Source of the DNA: Alnus glutinosa
Lineage: Eukaryota; Streptophyta; Magnoliopsida; Fagales; Betulaceae
Length of the DNA stretch: 64,000 nt
Direction of reading: 5' to 3'
Assembly: GCF_958979055.1 (NCBI RefSeq)
Contig: NC_084894.1
Coordinates: 935,001-999,000 of the forward strand
Shown here: one piece after another, positions 34,284 to 47,515 of the stretch
Layout of the letters: every line of letters starts with the position of its first letter
How positions within the stretch are numbered: position 1 is the first letter of the stretch
The notes under the pieces: generated by a model
Told to the model about the DNA's origin: nothing
Database searches by the model: none
What the model saw: the letters and a program-made list of their open reading frames with translations, nothing else
Translations under genes and position numbers: made by a program

Positions 34284-37200
34284 TCAAGCATCATCTTCAG
34301 ATGCCGCAGAAGAATACCGTTCCAAAATATTTGGGAATTTTGGAGGCAACCTAAATAAAGGTTCTTCAAGAGTAATGGAGGCTTGACATGCTAAGCCTAA
34401 TCCATAGCCCAACGCTCGAGCAACTGGTACAGCAACAGCATTCCCAACTTGAATATATCTGGAGAAAAAAACCAACACCAATAGTGTTTACAAGTGACAA
34501 GACATTATTAGACCTTATACGTCCATCAAAACATTGTTTTTACAATGGGAAAATATACAACTACATCGAAAATAGGTTGGTAATTTGAGGAGATACATGT
34601 ACCTTTCCTAAAAATAAAAAGTAACTGCAGTTAATGAGATGTCAAACTAATGATGAAAATGCCTGAAAATTTGTGTTTGAAACCTTTTAACATATCAACT
34701 GACATCACAAACATTTATACACGCAGAAAGCTAATATGACAATGATCAAAATATTATAGTTAGGTGTGCTTTACTTAACTAATTTAGACCAAAACCTTCT
34801 TCTCAAAGTTCTAAATAGCAAAAATATGTCTACGAAATGTATAATATAATGTTTGAGGTGTTAATCCCCTAGTAACTCTGATAGTTTGCATATTCAAGAC
34901 AAGTTCCCTCATCAAATTATACTCTTCTGTTAGCATCCGCTTCTAAGCATTGTGAAAATCGGGAAAGAAATACAAAGATTAATTTCGATTCTACAAACTC
35001 ATCAGATTCGTTAATAGAAACACATTTGCCTTTTATTTTCTCCAACCATGAACTGGAGGATGTAATTATTGAAATAGGTACCTCTCTTTAACAGGCCCAC
35101 AAAGCTTGTAATAATCAGGAAAGCCCTGAAGCCTGGCATTTTCACGTATCGTTAGCACCCTATCTTGTTCTGGGTGTAAAATTACCTGAAAAGAGATGCA
35201 TAATAGTGTTAGCCATTAAGAACTACTTATCTACTTGCATATCCATTTATGATTTAACAGAGTAAACAATTAGGCAACCTGGTTATGGGGCTCTGCTCTA
35301 GTAACAACTGTGGGTACAGTCTCGTCCCACCATAAACGCCCAAAAGGTCTAAAAGAATTCGGAAAGACAACATATGAGAAGCATATCAATTGGTGAACTG
35401 AAGTAATCAACAAAGAGCAACTAATAATTACAGTAATTTCTTTTAACATTGTTTTGCCAAAGAAATACCTACTTTGATGAACTTCCATTGACAAAACTCA
35501 TTGCATAATCAGGTACCTAGACATACACAATATAGAATAAGATTCATCAACCCAAAATGGCCCAAAATAATTTCTATAAAAGAAATATTAGAAAGAAAAA
35601 CTACCAAAGGTTTCCCTGACTCCAAGTAAACCCTCTCTACGTCAGGATCCCATTCGACTTTTTTATCAGGCCGAACACGAACACCAGGTAAATCTCTAAA
35701 ATTTGCTCCCTAATATAATGTCAGATAAAATAGAAATGGAAAATATTAAGATTCTAATAAAAAGGCAATATAATAGATATTGTATGAAATGAATAGCAAA
35801 AGAAAAAACCTTTCTCTTAGGGATCCTAGAAACACGTTGATAATCGTCATCGTTCAATTTCAGTGGACAATGATCATAGAGGAGATGTTCAGATGGTTTA
35901 GGGTTTTGAGAAACACCCAACAATTCTGCAAATAAAAGCCCAACAAAAGACCGTAAATTTTTAATTTCATCTGTCATATTAATTGATAAAATTGCTGGCC
36001 TTGAAAAATTATTCAATCAAAAAAAGAAAAGACAAGATTGTTCATTGGAATTTTTCTAAAACTAGAACGTCTATGACAAAACTAACATCAAGCACAAGCT
36101 ATACATACAAATTTGAGATAAGTTAACCAAATAAAACCTTAAAGAAAAGAACTCATTTTATAACAACATTGTGGATTCAATTCTTAATAGTAAAATGTCT
36201 AAAAGTGAGTACAACCTTCTGATATAACATATAAATAGTTCGAAAATATGTTCTATAACATGAGCACGCTCTAAAACACATGCTAATATGCTATGCAATG
36301 AAATACAATATCCAATTTTAGTGGTCAACAATACAGTCTTAAATAATGTATCGTGAATTTTATTAGCCAACTATATATCATCGAATTAAATTTTTCTTTG
36401 AAGTATGCTTCCTTGAAAGGAGCAAAACTCTAAAGCATGACTCAAGTTAAGATAGATCAATTGATATCTACAAAGGTTTTCAACTACTTTATAGTTGATC
36501 TTTTCAATACATCATTATTTCATTGAATAGCGTCAACATGAAAACGAACTACAGTTTAGCTGTACAATACAATTATCTCGAAAACTATGAACTACTCCTT
36601 TAAGGAGCATTTCGCATGGGGGGTACTGCTCACTTGATTAATAAACTGACAACATAATTTCCGATAGAAAAAAAAAAAATCAAATAGGAAACAAATTTAC
36701 AGAACGAACCTATTGACTTCAACATGAAAAACAATTACAAAAAAATACAACTAAATTTGATCAAATAAGAAGTACCTTATTTTTCATCAACAAAGATGGC
36801 CCAATTTAAAATATAATTCAATAAATTAGAAAAATTAAAGTAAGCAATACACAAACTTACCATCTTTGCCCAATCTAATAAACCTTTGAAACTCTGTCAA
36901 GGGAGCTTTATCATATGGCATTTCATCATGTTGTTCGTAGTTACCAACCTGAATGAAGTAGAAAAAAATAAATTACATTAAGAAAACAAAAATTGTAAAC
37001 ATATGGAAATATTACCAAGTAATGATAAAACATACAGAAGGAAGGTCTGAAATTGCATCCTTAAGAAGAAGCTTCTCTTCCAAATTAAGGTTGTGTCCTT
37101 CATCATGAGCAACCGTGTTCATCTACACAGCATTTAATAAATAATCTTATTACAAAACATTAACAAATGGACCAAAAATTGTACTATAGAGAACCCTCTA

Positions 37201-40200
37201 GTACCTCAAACTCTAGAGGAATAACTCCCCTCACGACAACATCATGAGTCGGCAATGCGTACTGAGGCAATTTCTGTAAAAGGTAAACTGATTAGCATAA
37301 AAACACATGAGGAAATTTTATTATGCAAGAACATACCTCAGTAGGACAAGCCCCCCATACGAAAACGCGCATACGAAATTGAGGAAGCCCGTATGCACCC
37401 GCTGCCATCATCCCCATTCGAACTTGATAGTTCATCGCTATTAGACGACCCAGTGCATATCGTCCAAGAAAGCCATTGGCAAACTTTACAATGTCGACTA
37501 CATTTTCCATTAAAACAAACTTCGGCTTCAGATGTTGTACTAAATTCATATAAACCTCAAGTTGTTTATTTTTCTCGTCTTCCAATGGATTATCCTTATT
37601 TCTAAAGCGATTAAACCCACTTATTCCTTGACAAGGAGGTCCACCACATACCACATCAACATCACCCTACATGATTCATGAAAAAAAAAAAAAAACTTAA
37701 AAGATTTAAAATAACTAAAAACTTAAAATAACTAATAAAAATAGTAATCCAAGATAAAAACAAACTTACGGGTAAAGGTAAGATCTTTGAGTTATAACCA
37801 CGAGTAACAAAATCTTTTATAGTTTCCCTACAATTACTGTTGAATAAACCATAGCTGTAAAATATCTCCATGCACAGATTGAATATACAAGCACACAGGA
37901 TATTTGATTTTTTTTATAAAAAAAGAAAAAAGAAAAAAGGAAAAGATAATTCAGTTCTTTGTATATACCCCAATCCCTGAATTGGCTCCCAAGAGTCTTC
38001 ATCAGAACCATAACCTTTCCAACTAACCTGCACACAAGAGATAAGACCCAAAGAGCATAATAAGACTAAATTTTTTTTGATAAGCAATAAATTTTATTAG
38101 AAAAAAACAAAAAATCGTAAAAACGCCCTTAAGTACACAAGTAGTATACAAAGGAGCAACCAAACAAGCCTAAAAAGAAAGAGTCCCAACAAACCCGCAA
38201 GACCCTAAAAAATCCATAAACCCAAAAGACACAAGACCCACGAGAGGCACTTAACACTACATCATGTGAACCTTGCTTTTCCGACGCCAAGAGGTTGCAT
38301 AATCATAGCCATAATTAATGAAGCTTTTCAAATTCAACACCTCCCTCTTACCTTTAGCCTTTTCGGTGCGCAATCATTGATTCCCAATGAAACTTCTCTT
38401 TGCTTACACTGGCATCCAAGATAGCCAAAAGCAAAACCTCATCCTCTTCAGTATTCCCCGCCCAATCCAAATGCAAATCGGGCGAATAAACACCCAAAGG
38501 AAAAGGGGATACTCCATCCTCCCCACCTCAGTCCTCATCGCCCTGATCCAACACAACCTCTCCAAACGGACCAAAACCTACCGACTAGCCGTTCACCTTA
38601 AGGTCCTCACACTTTCCAGCTGTTGGAGAGATGCAAAAACCAAATGAGAGAGAGCCCCTACCACCTCATCTTCCTTAACAACTAGGGGCAATAGCGACGC
38701 GACATTTTAGGCAAAACTTGCCTTGCCAAACTCAAGTTGAGAAAACCCCTTCTGTAAGAAACCCCTCGCCGGAGGAGTTTGCTTAATAACAAGCTTCACA
38801 AAAGCTGCCTCATCAACAAGGGGTGGCACCCAAGAGCATTGCACCAGCTTAAACTCCATAGGGAACAAGGGTACCCCCGACTCTGACTCAGGAGTGGCAC
38901 TCGAGAGAGAAAAAGGTATCCCACCAGCAAAATCTAACCTCATCGCCGTCACAAAATTGAAAAATAATCCCTCATCCATTTGCACAGCTCGACCTTCCCT
39001 AGCCTTCCTATAACAATTTTGGAACAGCTTTGAGATCGACGTCATTGGATGAGAAAGACGTAGCCTCTCTCGAGTAGTGGAAAGAACCACCAGAGAAGAG
39101 GTAAACCAGAGCTGGAGAAGACCCCTCAGGCTTGAGAGAAGCTTCCAAAGAGGTCGTAGCTGATTCCTGCACAAGCAAAAATGCCAAAAGAGTAGGACTA
39201 GAGCTCACAGGGACAAGCCTATCTTGAGCAGTGGAAACCAAAACCACATTACCCAACCGGTGATCCTTCGAGAACATCTCAACCCCAGCACCGAGCTTGC
39301 CAACGAGTTAGACCCAAAACCTTCGTCCGTCAAGATTAAAATAGTTAACTCATTTCGATAATTAATGAGATTAGAGCCCCTACTAATTTTTGACACTAAG
39401 ATAACTGCATTTATGCAATTCTAAACAAGAACAAGAGATTCAGACTGTAAATCATAAATTTTACTCTCAAATGATTAACCAAAACCACTTGTGAAGCTTG
39501 AAGGACAGGCAAGTAACACCTTTTCTAACCCACTGTCTTACTTCACAAGGAAGCCTACCATCTATTCCTTGACAAAGAGGACCACTGCAAAATCCTCAGT
39601 TGAGGGACAGCCTTGTGAGCCAACCCAAATCAAACTATACTATTTGATTTAAGAATATTGAGAAAGTAAAAAATGAATAGCTTCATACGCGAAATAGCTA
39701 TTCCATTAGAAAAAATGAATTAGCTTTTATTAGAAACCGAAGAATGTGGAATAGAATAGTTTAGTGTTCGAGTATATAATAAGGATCTAACACCTAAAAT
39801 AGCAATTACTATTGCCAATAAGGGAATGACAATTTAAGGAATGGTCATTCCTTCATGAACCATGAAAATAGCTATTTTAAAATTATTTCATTCCACATTC
39901 TTCTATTTTCAACAAAAATTGTTCTTTCTAATGAAATAATCATTTAGCTTACAAAACGTAACTTAAGTTTATTGATGGAATGAGTTCATTATCATTTTAT
40001 TCTCTTCAGAAGAGACTGGTTTATAATCAACTACAATGATTCTACCTGATTAATCAATATGAAGACCGAGAATTATCAACCAAGTCCCAAGGCATTCTCA
40101 CACACATCTAGAATGCTAATCATACAACCCTACTGAAAAGAGAAATGATATACCAAAACAAACATTTGGGACACAACACTTTCCAACTTAATTTGAAATT

Positions 40201-43200
40201 CATATACCTTAAGATATAATTCACGTTTTTTTGTCTCTTTGGGGTCACCATAACATATTGCCAATACTTTATCAACTTCAAACACTTCACCACCAACTTC
40301 TTCCTCATCATCATCATCATCATCATCACTGACATCATCATCTTCATTTGCAAAGAGATTCGAATACTCTTGTGGAAAGTCAACACTTCCACCCAAGGAA
40401 AAATAAACACATAATTTTTCCCATTCCATCAACAGCAACAAAAAATCTTCTGCAGATTCATTTCTAACCTGATTTGCAATGGGTGGACCAATATAAGAAT
40501 TTGCATCTAGGCATTAAAGGCGAATAAATCAATATAAGAAAATGGATTGTGATAGTATACCTCCGTCTCCGGATGGTTTTGTTTGAGACTCTTACAAGCA
40601 TGCTCATTCAAGTCAACTGCCCATTTCTACAAAAACAAACACAACAATCAACCTACTAATTGAATAAAAATAAACAAAAGGCAAAAAAAAAATGGAAAAT
40701 CTAGCCAAGTCAATATGTTTAAGTGGCTTAAAAGAAAAATAGAACTAACCGTAACAAGATTTAAACCGGACAAATTTGCTCCAAGACACAATCCAGTTGA
40801 CATAGCACCACAACCTGAGTAAAGGTCTAGTAATGTCACCTCCGTCTTGTGATGCTCTTTAGCTTGGGAAACTTCTTCAAGTTCACTAGAAATCGTTGAT
40901 GTCTCACTACTGGTTTGCCGATCATCTAAAAGTTTAAAAGGGAAAAATTATAAGAAATTAAATTAAATCTTTCCAATTCGCAAATAAAAGTACAATTAGA
41001 CAGTGGTAGTGAGAACTGCAACCTGATGGAATGCTAACGAACGTGGAGTATGGAAGTAAATAGAGCATATCACAGTAATAGTCGCAATCTTGAATGGACT
41101 TTCTCTTTGAATCCAAATCAATCTGAAAAGGAAAATTTTATTACAATCACATTTTATAATAACTACAAAACAATAAAAAAGCATATATAGGGACTGGCAA
41201 TCTTACATTTAAAGGAAGTCTAACAATATTTAGTTTTTTAACTAAACAATCTAACGGATTATCATCTCGTATTTTTGAAAAGAATACACGTTTGTCATCG
41301 ATTAGATTATAATGATCTTTAATAACCTGTAAAACAAAAAGAATAAAATTAAAAATTAGACAAAAAGCTAAGCATTGAGCACCAAAACAATTAAGTGTAA
41401 AAATTTATGCTTACAGTATCTCTAGCTCTATAATACCATTGCGCTGTAAAATAAAGAGCACCATCAATAGCCTCAAACATTTCCACGATCTTACAAATAT
41501 AATTGGGTTCTCCTTCGCCAGCCTAAACACAACATACAAAAAAACACACATGAGATCCCATAATAACAATTGTCATGTATAAGTGTGAATCTCACAAAGA
41601 TTTCTAATTTTAACAAAACCATTGTATGTAGGCTCTATTAATGACAAAGCTACCAAGAAACTCTCAAAAAAATAAGTCTGAAGAAAAAAAATTTATCTTA
41701 ATTTTACGCAAGGCCTAGTGGGGACCACCATTACTATTGTCTTATGTCAATTAGGTAAACAGATCTCTCTTTTATCCTAGTAAATTAAAAAGATTCTCGA
41801 CCTCTCAAAAATAAAACTTTCCCCAGGTAAGCAATTAAGAAGCATGTCGACCATATATTTAAAAACAAAACCAACTTTTAAAAAGTTAGTTGTAACAGTT
41901 AAAACAAGCATCAGAGTACTCAAGTTCACAAGGTGCACAAAGAACACATAGGAATTAACAAATACACCACCTCTTTTTAATAAGTAGTAAAAATCTCAAA
42001 AATAAAGCGAAAGGGAGAGCAACTCATGTACACAAAAAGTACATAAGAGAAACACCCAATTAAAGAAAAAAAAACTCGTATCAAGACATTTTAAAAAATT
42101 AGAAAACAAAAATAGTTGTAAGCAGCCTACATACAAAGAACTTGAGCATAGTAACTTTTAGGTTTGTCGGTGTCCTCTCACAATTTTCAAAGTTTTGAAC
42201 ATTGTGTTCTCTCCAAAATACCATATTAAGCACACAGAAAGCATCTTCCAAACTTCTAAATTGCAATGTCATCTTATTTGTTCTCTCCAATAAATAGACA
42301 TAATATAATTAGTCTGGTGTAGTTTGATCAAATTTAAACAAGAATTTACTGATCTTTAACCAATGCAATTTACTATTGAGTTATATTTGACATGATCTTA
42401 AACCTCAAATTTTAAACACCAATACTATTATTCAAACTAAAATTGGAAAATAAAATGAATAACACAACACTTGAAACTTTAACTCACCTTGACATGAGCA
42501 TCGTCACCAACAACATAAACGATCCCTCCATCAACCTCTGCTTGAGTGTAGTGGCGTAGAGCTTGAATAACCTCCTCAGAATCATCCTTACAACTACAAA
42601 TAATAGCATAATGTACCAGTCAAATGGAGCAAACATCCATAAAAGTAAAATGGTACTCAAAGAAAAACAGCATGATAGGCATAAAGACACAATAGCATAC
42701 TAAAACAAAACATAGGAGGTTAAAACATAGAAACAACGCTATACATGAAATACAAATATCCACATAAATAAAGAACTCATTCCATCAAAGACTTACTCAT
42801 TCGAACTTTTTGCCCCAGCTACACGCTTCTTCTGAAATAAAACATGGAGTTACATTATAATTAATTTAGACATGAGTGTACAGAACAAAGACAAACAACA
42901 AAATTGCTCTGCTTGGTTGTAGAGATAATCAGTGTGAGGAAGCATTAAATTTTTAATTTCGTTCTTAGGCGCCAAAATAAGGAAGAAGTCATTCTTGTTT
43001 TCCACTCAACTGACCCAAATTTAACTAATCAGTTTACATGAAGTGACTTTCATTTATTAGAAAGCAAGCTAAAAAATTGAAATTAAAACCTATTTTTGCT
43101 CCTTTGATCTTTTAAGATTGATTTTTTTGTTCTTTTTTGAATCCCAAAACAAATGAATTTGGACTAACAAACCATTAAGTAAAATATATTTAACACCCAA

Positions 43201-43346
43201 TATCACAGTCAAATAATGAAATTTTGTTTGAAAATTAAGGGGCAACTAGAATGTTGAGTTTTAGATTTTCATTTTGCGCACCCAATTTATATTATATCCA
43301 AGTGAGCGCAACACAAATATTTAGTTCAACTCCCAGAAATGAAAAC

Positions 43347-43422
<76 letters not shown>

Positions 43423-43552
43423 GATATATTTGAGTAATGCTATATATATAGTGGGATTGACAAAGCAACATCAACATAGTAGGATGATGGTGGGATGACT
43501 CATATGAGTATGCTATTTGGACTTTCTTGGACTTTCTCGTGTGTGTGTGTGT

Positions 43553-43587
<35 letters not shown>

Positions 43588-44825
43588 AAAAAGAGCATCC
43601 CATCAAACTCTTTATTTTGAAAGTTTCACCAATTTTAGAGAAAAACCAAAATGTGCTCCATGCAGCAACCTCTTTACTCTTTCCTCAAAATAGGTTATGT
43701 GAGAAACCCTCTCCAAATTTGGCTCACAAATTCCATGAGCTATTCAATTTTTTTTTTTTTATCATTTTTTTTAATTTCTCTCTCCTTTCACTTCACTTTT
43801 TACTTTTCTTCACTCCTCATTTGTTAGGAATAGTTGCTTAAAACCAATACAAAATTAAAATAGAGAAATATTTGAAGAGTTTGGTGATGGAAGCTTGTTA
43901 AAAGTAGGTAGTTAAAATAACAAAAGCAGATTTTTAGCTAAAATTTGGTTAAAGTTTGGAGAGCTTGTTGGGGATGCTCTAAGCATGGGGTTATACTGAA
44001 ATACACCAAGTATCATATACTTGTGAACTTCCAAAATCCTTTTTTTTACATGTTTTCCTTGAAGTAATGTCATCTCACAAAAACGAAGAGACTCCTTTGC
44101 ACTCCCAGCAACCAAAGGTACTCTACATTATATCAAACACAAGCAGAATTTCTCAGCAACCAAACAAAAAAACTCCCCATACACATATTTCTCCATTTTT
44201 TATCCAGCCCCACATTTTAAAAGCAACCGAACAGAAATCCGGACATATATATCAAGTGATTAAACTAAAATACATTGAGGTATCATAAACTTGTGAATTT
44301 TCAAAAACGTTCTTTTACTTGCTTTCCATGAAGCAACCTCATCTCACACAAACAAAGAGACCATTTTGCATTCCCAGTAACCAAATCCCACATCCACCTT
44401 ATACCAAACGCACACATGATTTCTAAGCAACCAAACAGATATCACAGGACATATACTCTAACATACATTAAAGCATCATATAATTTTATATTTTCAGAAA
44501 CATTTTTTAACTTGATTTACTCGAATCAACCACATTTCACAGAAACCAGACTACTAGCTATTTCGCATTCCCAGCAACCAAATCCCAAACTCCACTTTCT
44601 ACCAAAACACAAAGCTTTTCTCAGACGTGCAAAACAAGCAGACACCATTACCTTCTCCTGGTACCGCTTAGGCCAACGCGTCTTCGCCTCATTCCCCGGC
44701 ACAGGCTCTCCCACAAATTTTGCCTCGCCAACGTTGCCGTCTTCCGCCACCACAACCTTACTCTTCTTCGGAGAAGAGGCCTCCGGCGAGGCCTCCTTGG
44801 AGCTCCGCGACTTGCGCTTCGCCAT
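34284..44825 (-). CDS. CMT3: Chromomethylase (CMT3-type DNA cytosine methyltransferase), 21 exons
   Basis: This nuclear enzyme methylates cytosine in CHG context at histone H3K9me-marked chromatin. Exons: 44825-44652, 42831-42797, 42593-42488, 41522-41415, 41326-41207, 41122-41023, 40925-40750, 40626-40561, 40468-40208, 38027-37969, 37836-37770, 37666-37337, 37273-37205, 37122-37036, 36948-36861, 35925-35810, 35709-35605, 35516-35473, 35348-35279, 35185-35082, 34458-34284. All introns are GT-AG and phases close at 2460 bases, 819 residues; Arabidopsis CMT3 is of similar size. Order: basic N-terminus, BAH domain (about 80-210), motif I DLYSGCG (248-254), chromodomain (about 356-410) inserted between methylase motifs, PPCQG with catalytic Cys436, ENV (478-480), and final motif [11 protein letters not shown]. 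The short N-terminus favours CMT3 over CMT2. An Asp-rich run (about 338-349) precedes the chromodomain. No lesion seen. Confidence 0.94.
38071..39331 (-). mobile_element. LINE-like retroposon remnant in intron 9 of the chromomethylase
   Basis: A T-run at 38071 followed by GATAAGCAATAAATTTTATT is the reverse complement of a typical plant LINE 3' end, so the element lies in the same orientation as the gene. The body has long but broken minus-strand frames (38707-39174 among them) with no clear domain. Possible target duplications are AAGACTAAA before the T-run and AAGATTAAA near 39332. The insertion is 5'-truncated and inactive, and the host gene is still spliceable around it. Confidence 0.55.
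41970..42295 (-). mobile_element. LINE 3' fragment in intron 3 of the chromomethylase
   Basis: The left end resembles the LINE tail (T-rich, then AATAAGTAGTAAAAATC). It continues with an ACTCATGTACACAAAAAGTA-like tail phrase and the complement of a zf-RVT C-terminal segment ([13 protein letters not shown] near 42170), comparable to NFENCERMVVGLKD in the copy at 28171-28410. Broken and short. Confidence 0.6.
43351..43580. repeat. (CT)n and (GT)n/(CA)n microsatellites in chromomethylase intron 1
   Basis: A perfect CT tract spans 43351-43421 (71 bases), which is GA in the transcript. At 43540-43578 a GT run is followed directly by a CA run, forming a small perfect palindrome. Confidence 0.92.
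43985..44650. repeat. Three degenerate tandem copies in chromomethylase intron 1
   Basis: Each copy has the order TATCATA..CTTGTGAA, then a CTTTCCATGAAG.AA-like phrase, then ATCTCACA.AAAC, then GCA.TCCCAG.AACCAAA, then ATACCAAAC. Copies start near 43985, 44276 and 44466. The third ends directly at the exon 1 donor region. They are old (many differences) and non-coding. Confidence 0.65.
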
Positions 44826-45060
44826 TGGCGATTAGATCGAGTAGCGAAGAGGGAGTGAGAGACAGAGACAGAGTGATTTTTGGAGGGAGATAAAGCGGTG
44901 TTTAAAATGAAGAAGACAGCGGCGTTAGGGTTTTTCTAGGGAAGAGTGAATTTTTGAATGGGGGTGGGAATGGGCGGGAAGCGGAATTATTGGGAGGGAG
45001 CGAGTGTCTGGTGAGGTGGATTTTTGAGTGCACTCATGTCCGGGGTTTTGGACCTTAGCG
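44826..45060 (-). promoter_or_regulatory. Promoter and 5' leader region of the chromomethylase
   Basis: The 235 bases before the ATG (minus strand) are much richer in G/C than the surroundings, with purine/pyrimidine-rich blocks such as GAGACAGAGACAGAG on the plus strand. No TATA box stands out, which fits a broadly expressed, TATA-less gene. The boundary is inferred. Confidence 0.35.
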
Positions 45061-46036
45061 GGCTTTAGGGGCTGTTTGGCTCTGCGCACAAAATTCTCTC
45101 ATTCTTTTTTCTTTTTTCTTTTTTCTTTTTTCTTTTTTAAAGATAAGTCTCTCATCTTTTTAAAACATGCTCGTTTGGTAAAACTTTTTGAAATGTATTT
45201 TTTATTTTTTTAAATGTGTTTTAACGTGACATAAAATACTAAAAGATAAAGTAATTTTAAATATTTTGGTAGCTGTTTTGCATTTGAAATTGTTTTACTA
45301 ATACTTTTAATATTTTGCTAAAAAGTATAAAACTTCTCCAAAAAGCATTGTTAAACATATCTCTATTTTTTTAACAATTACGAGCACGTTTAGGCAACAA
45401 TTGTGTTTTTATTATATTTTATTATTTTTCAAAAACATGTTTGGGTTGTTTTTTAGAATTCAAATTCTCCTCAGATTTTATCCAACTTTTTCTAATTTTA
45501 TTTTAGGTTTTCTAAACCATCCAAACATAATTTTAAAAAACAAATTATCTCGATATTCTCAATTTTGAATATAATACAAAAATATCACAAACCCAAACGA
45601 GCCCGCGACTCCACCCGAAACTGGACCCAGTCCAACCTATAGTGAATAGGAAAGTTTCGATTTGATTTGCTAATGAATTTGACTTTGCGTCTGGTTTATA
45701 GTTTTGATTTGATTTGATCTTATATTATTTGATTAAATTCTCATTTTCTCTCTCATGAGCATCACTCGAGATTATTAAAAGAGAAAAGACTATAATAAAC
45801 TCCTACAATTATTTATTCAATCACTTTTGTTAAAAGTCAAAGGAAAAATTCTAATTTGTTTCCTCAATGATTCAAGTTTTTATAGAAGATTGACTCTAAT
45901 CTTCTCTCACTTTTTTATTAACGCTCTGATTAAAGATTATTAACATAAAAAAAAATAATAAAAAAATAATAAAAAAAAAAACTGTAATGGACTCGTAAAA
46001 GTATTTATTCACTCAATTCTATTGAGATTCTAAAGC

Positions 46037-46083
<47 letters not shown>

Positions 46084-47270
46084 TCCTAAATGGTTCCTGG
46101 TTTTTACATAAGATTATGAAAATTGATTACAACCTAGTATTAAATAGACATGAACTAAACAATTCAGTAGTTGGTATTTTTTTTTTTTTTCCAATTACTA
46201 GTTGGTATTTTAAATGAGTAATGCTATAGACACTCTCATCTCACTCCCACTTCTCTACTTCCAAATTTTTTTAAAAAGAAAAAAAGAAAAAAAAATCCAT
46301 AAGAGAAATGCGGCAGATATGTTTGGCAAGGCATTTTCCGCCTTTCATTTTTTACTGTTCAAAATTTGAAAAAGCGGAAGCATGTTTGGCTATCTATTCA
46401 AAAATTTCTAAGTGTTTTTATGCTTAGAAATGGTCCAAATTGCGTACTTTAAAATTCTATAATTTATTTAAAGTTGTAGAGATCCTGATCCGATTGCCAT
46501 TATTATGTCAAAGACTTTTTAGACAAAATGTCTGGAAAGTTTGAAGTTGTTCATGAAAAAAAAAAAAAAAGGGAGACATCGCGGGATATATTTTTTGGTG
46601 TCCATGTTGCATTTCTCTTTCCACAAACTTGCAAATTCCTCCTCACCCACAACCGGCTAAAAAGGGAAGGACCTTTCCTCTTAGGGGTAGAAAAATCATG
46701 ATCGGGATAGCAAACTCAAAGCTATGGATGTTGGGTGTGGGTCTTTGGTTGAAATGTATTGGCCTTACTTTATTATTATTATTATTATTGTTTATCATTA
46801 ATTTAATAATCTAATGGTGGATAAATGAAATATTAAATATAGTATTTACACTCGAATCAACATTTTTTTTTTTGTTTTACGCCCCGTAATTATTCCTCAA
46901 CCAGGCTTTGGCAGATTATCATAGCAAGTACAAGCATTATTATGATAGCAAAAAATGTGTTATTCGTCATTTATACATTTCCTCATAGTAATTGTGGCCT
47001 CTTGAGATAATCGATGACTGCATTAAAGGTGTATTTGCTAGTACTAGTATATCTGAAAATTCTTAATTGGCTAGTTGTAAATAGCCCCATACCGCATAAT
47101 AAAAGATTATCTTAAACCTACACTGAGGTATTGACGGTGATTCCCAAATATCGCATATCATAATGTGATACGATGAGATAGAATACAATAGAAACAAAGA
47201 CAAGGAGAATGAGTTACATACTCTTAACAGTCAAAGTGAACCCTTTCGTTTAGAATTTTAAATAATTTGA
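45061..47270. other. Intergenic, repeat-rich, no gene seen
   Basis: Contains a CTTTTTT tandem tract (45105-45138), a likely decayed MITE (45170-45360, ends CGTTTGGTAAAACTTTTTG and its complement), an (ATT)n microsatellite (46038-46083), and AT-rich unique sequence. A short frame at 46629-46814 has no support. Confidence 0.5.
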
Positions 47271-47515
47271 AATGAATCAAATCTTCCCAATTAGGATTTT
47301 AACATACGACCAGTCAGTTAATAGTCAACCGCTCTACCACTGAGCTACTAAAGAACAACAGGAGATTAGATATCATAGAGTTCAATTCTCATTCTCAACC
47401 CATGACCAATATGAGCTTCCTTCGAAACTCTAGGAACTTCTTTGTAATGGTTCCGTTACATGCCTCATTTCATAGGAGACCTCAAAGCGACTCTATTTCA
47501 TTATATAATGTATTC
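47270..47515. other. Nuclear insertion of plastid DNA (NUPT), including the trnN remnant
   Basis: Beyond the tRNA remnant, 47390-47510 resembles from memory the plastid inverted-repeat sequence next to trnN. Cues are phrases such as CCAATATGAGCTTCCTTCG, ATGCCTCATTTCATAGG and AGACCTCAAAGCG followed by CTCTATTTCATTATAT. It is diverged from plastid sequence, so the transfer is old. A mitochondrial source is possible because plant mitochondria also carry plastid trnN. The outer limits are not fixed. Confidence 0.6.
47283..47354 (-). pseudogene. Decayed plastid-type tRNA-Asn (GUU) gene
   Basis: Read on the minus strand, the 72 bases align end to end with plastid trnN-GUU as I recall it, including TAGCTCAGTGGTAGAGCGGT in the D-arm, the GTT anticodon in CTATTAACTG, and TGGTCGTA in the variable/T-arm region. 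The TTC of the T-loop is replaced by TTA and both acceptor ends carry changes, so it is unlikely to make a working tRNA. It has no CCA and is best read as organelle DNA transferred to the nucleus. Confidence 0.75.

Noticed and set aside
37817-37871. Alternative earlier acceptor for chromomethylase exon 11 (TTTTACAG near 37857)
   Set aside because: It would also stay in frame but adds seven residues (YGLFNSN-type) between GLG and NCRET; the acceptor at 37837 restores the usual chromodomain end.
38387-39396. Possible independent gene inside chromomethylase intron 9
   Set aside because: Broken frames, a LINE-like T-run end and no recognisable domain favour a retroposon remnant.
43292-43606. Frames made of Arg-Glu and Ser-Leu repeats
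   Set aside because: Translations of CT and GT microsatellites.
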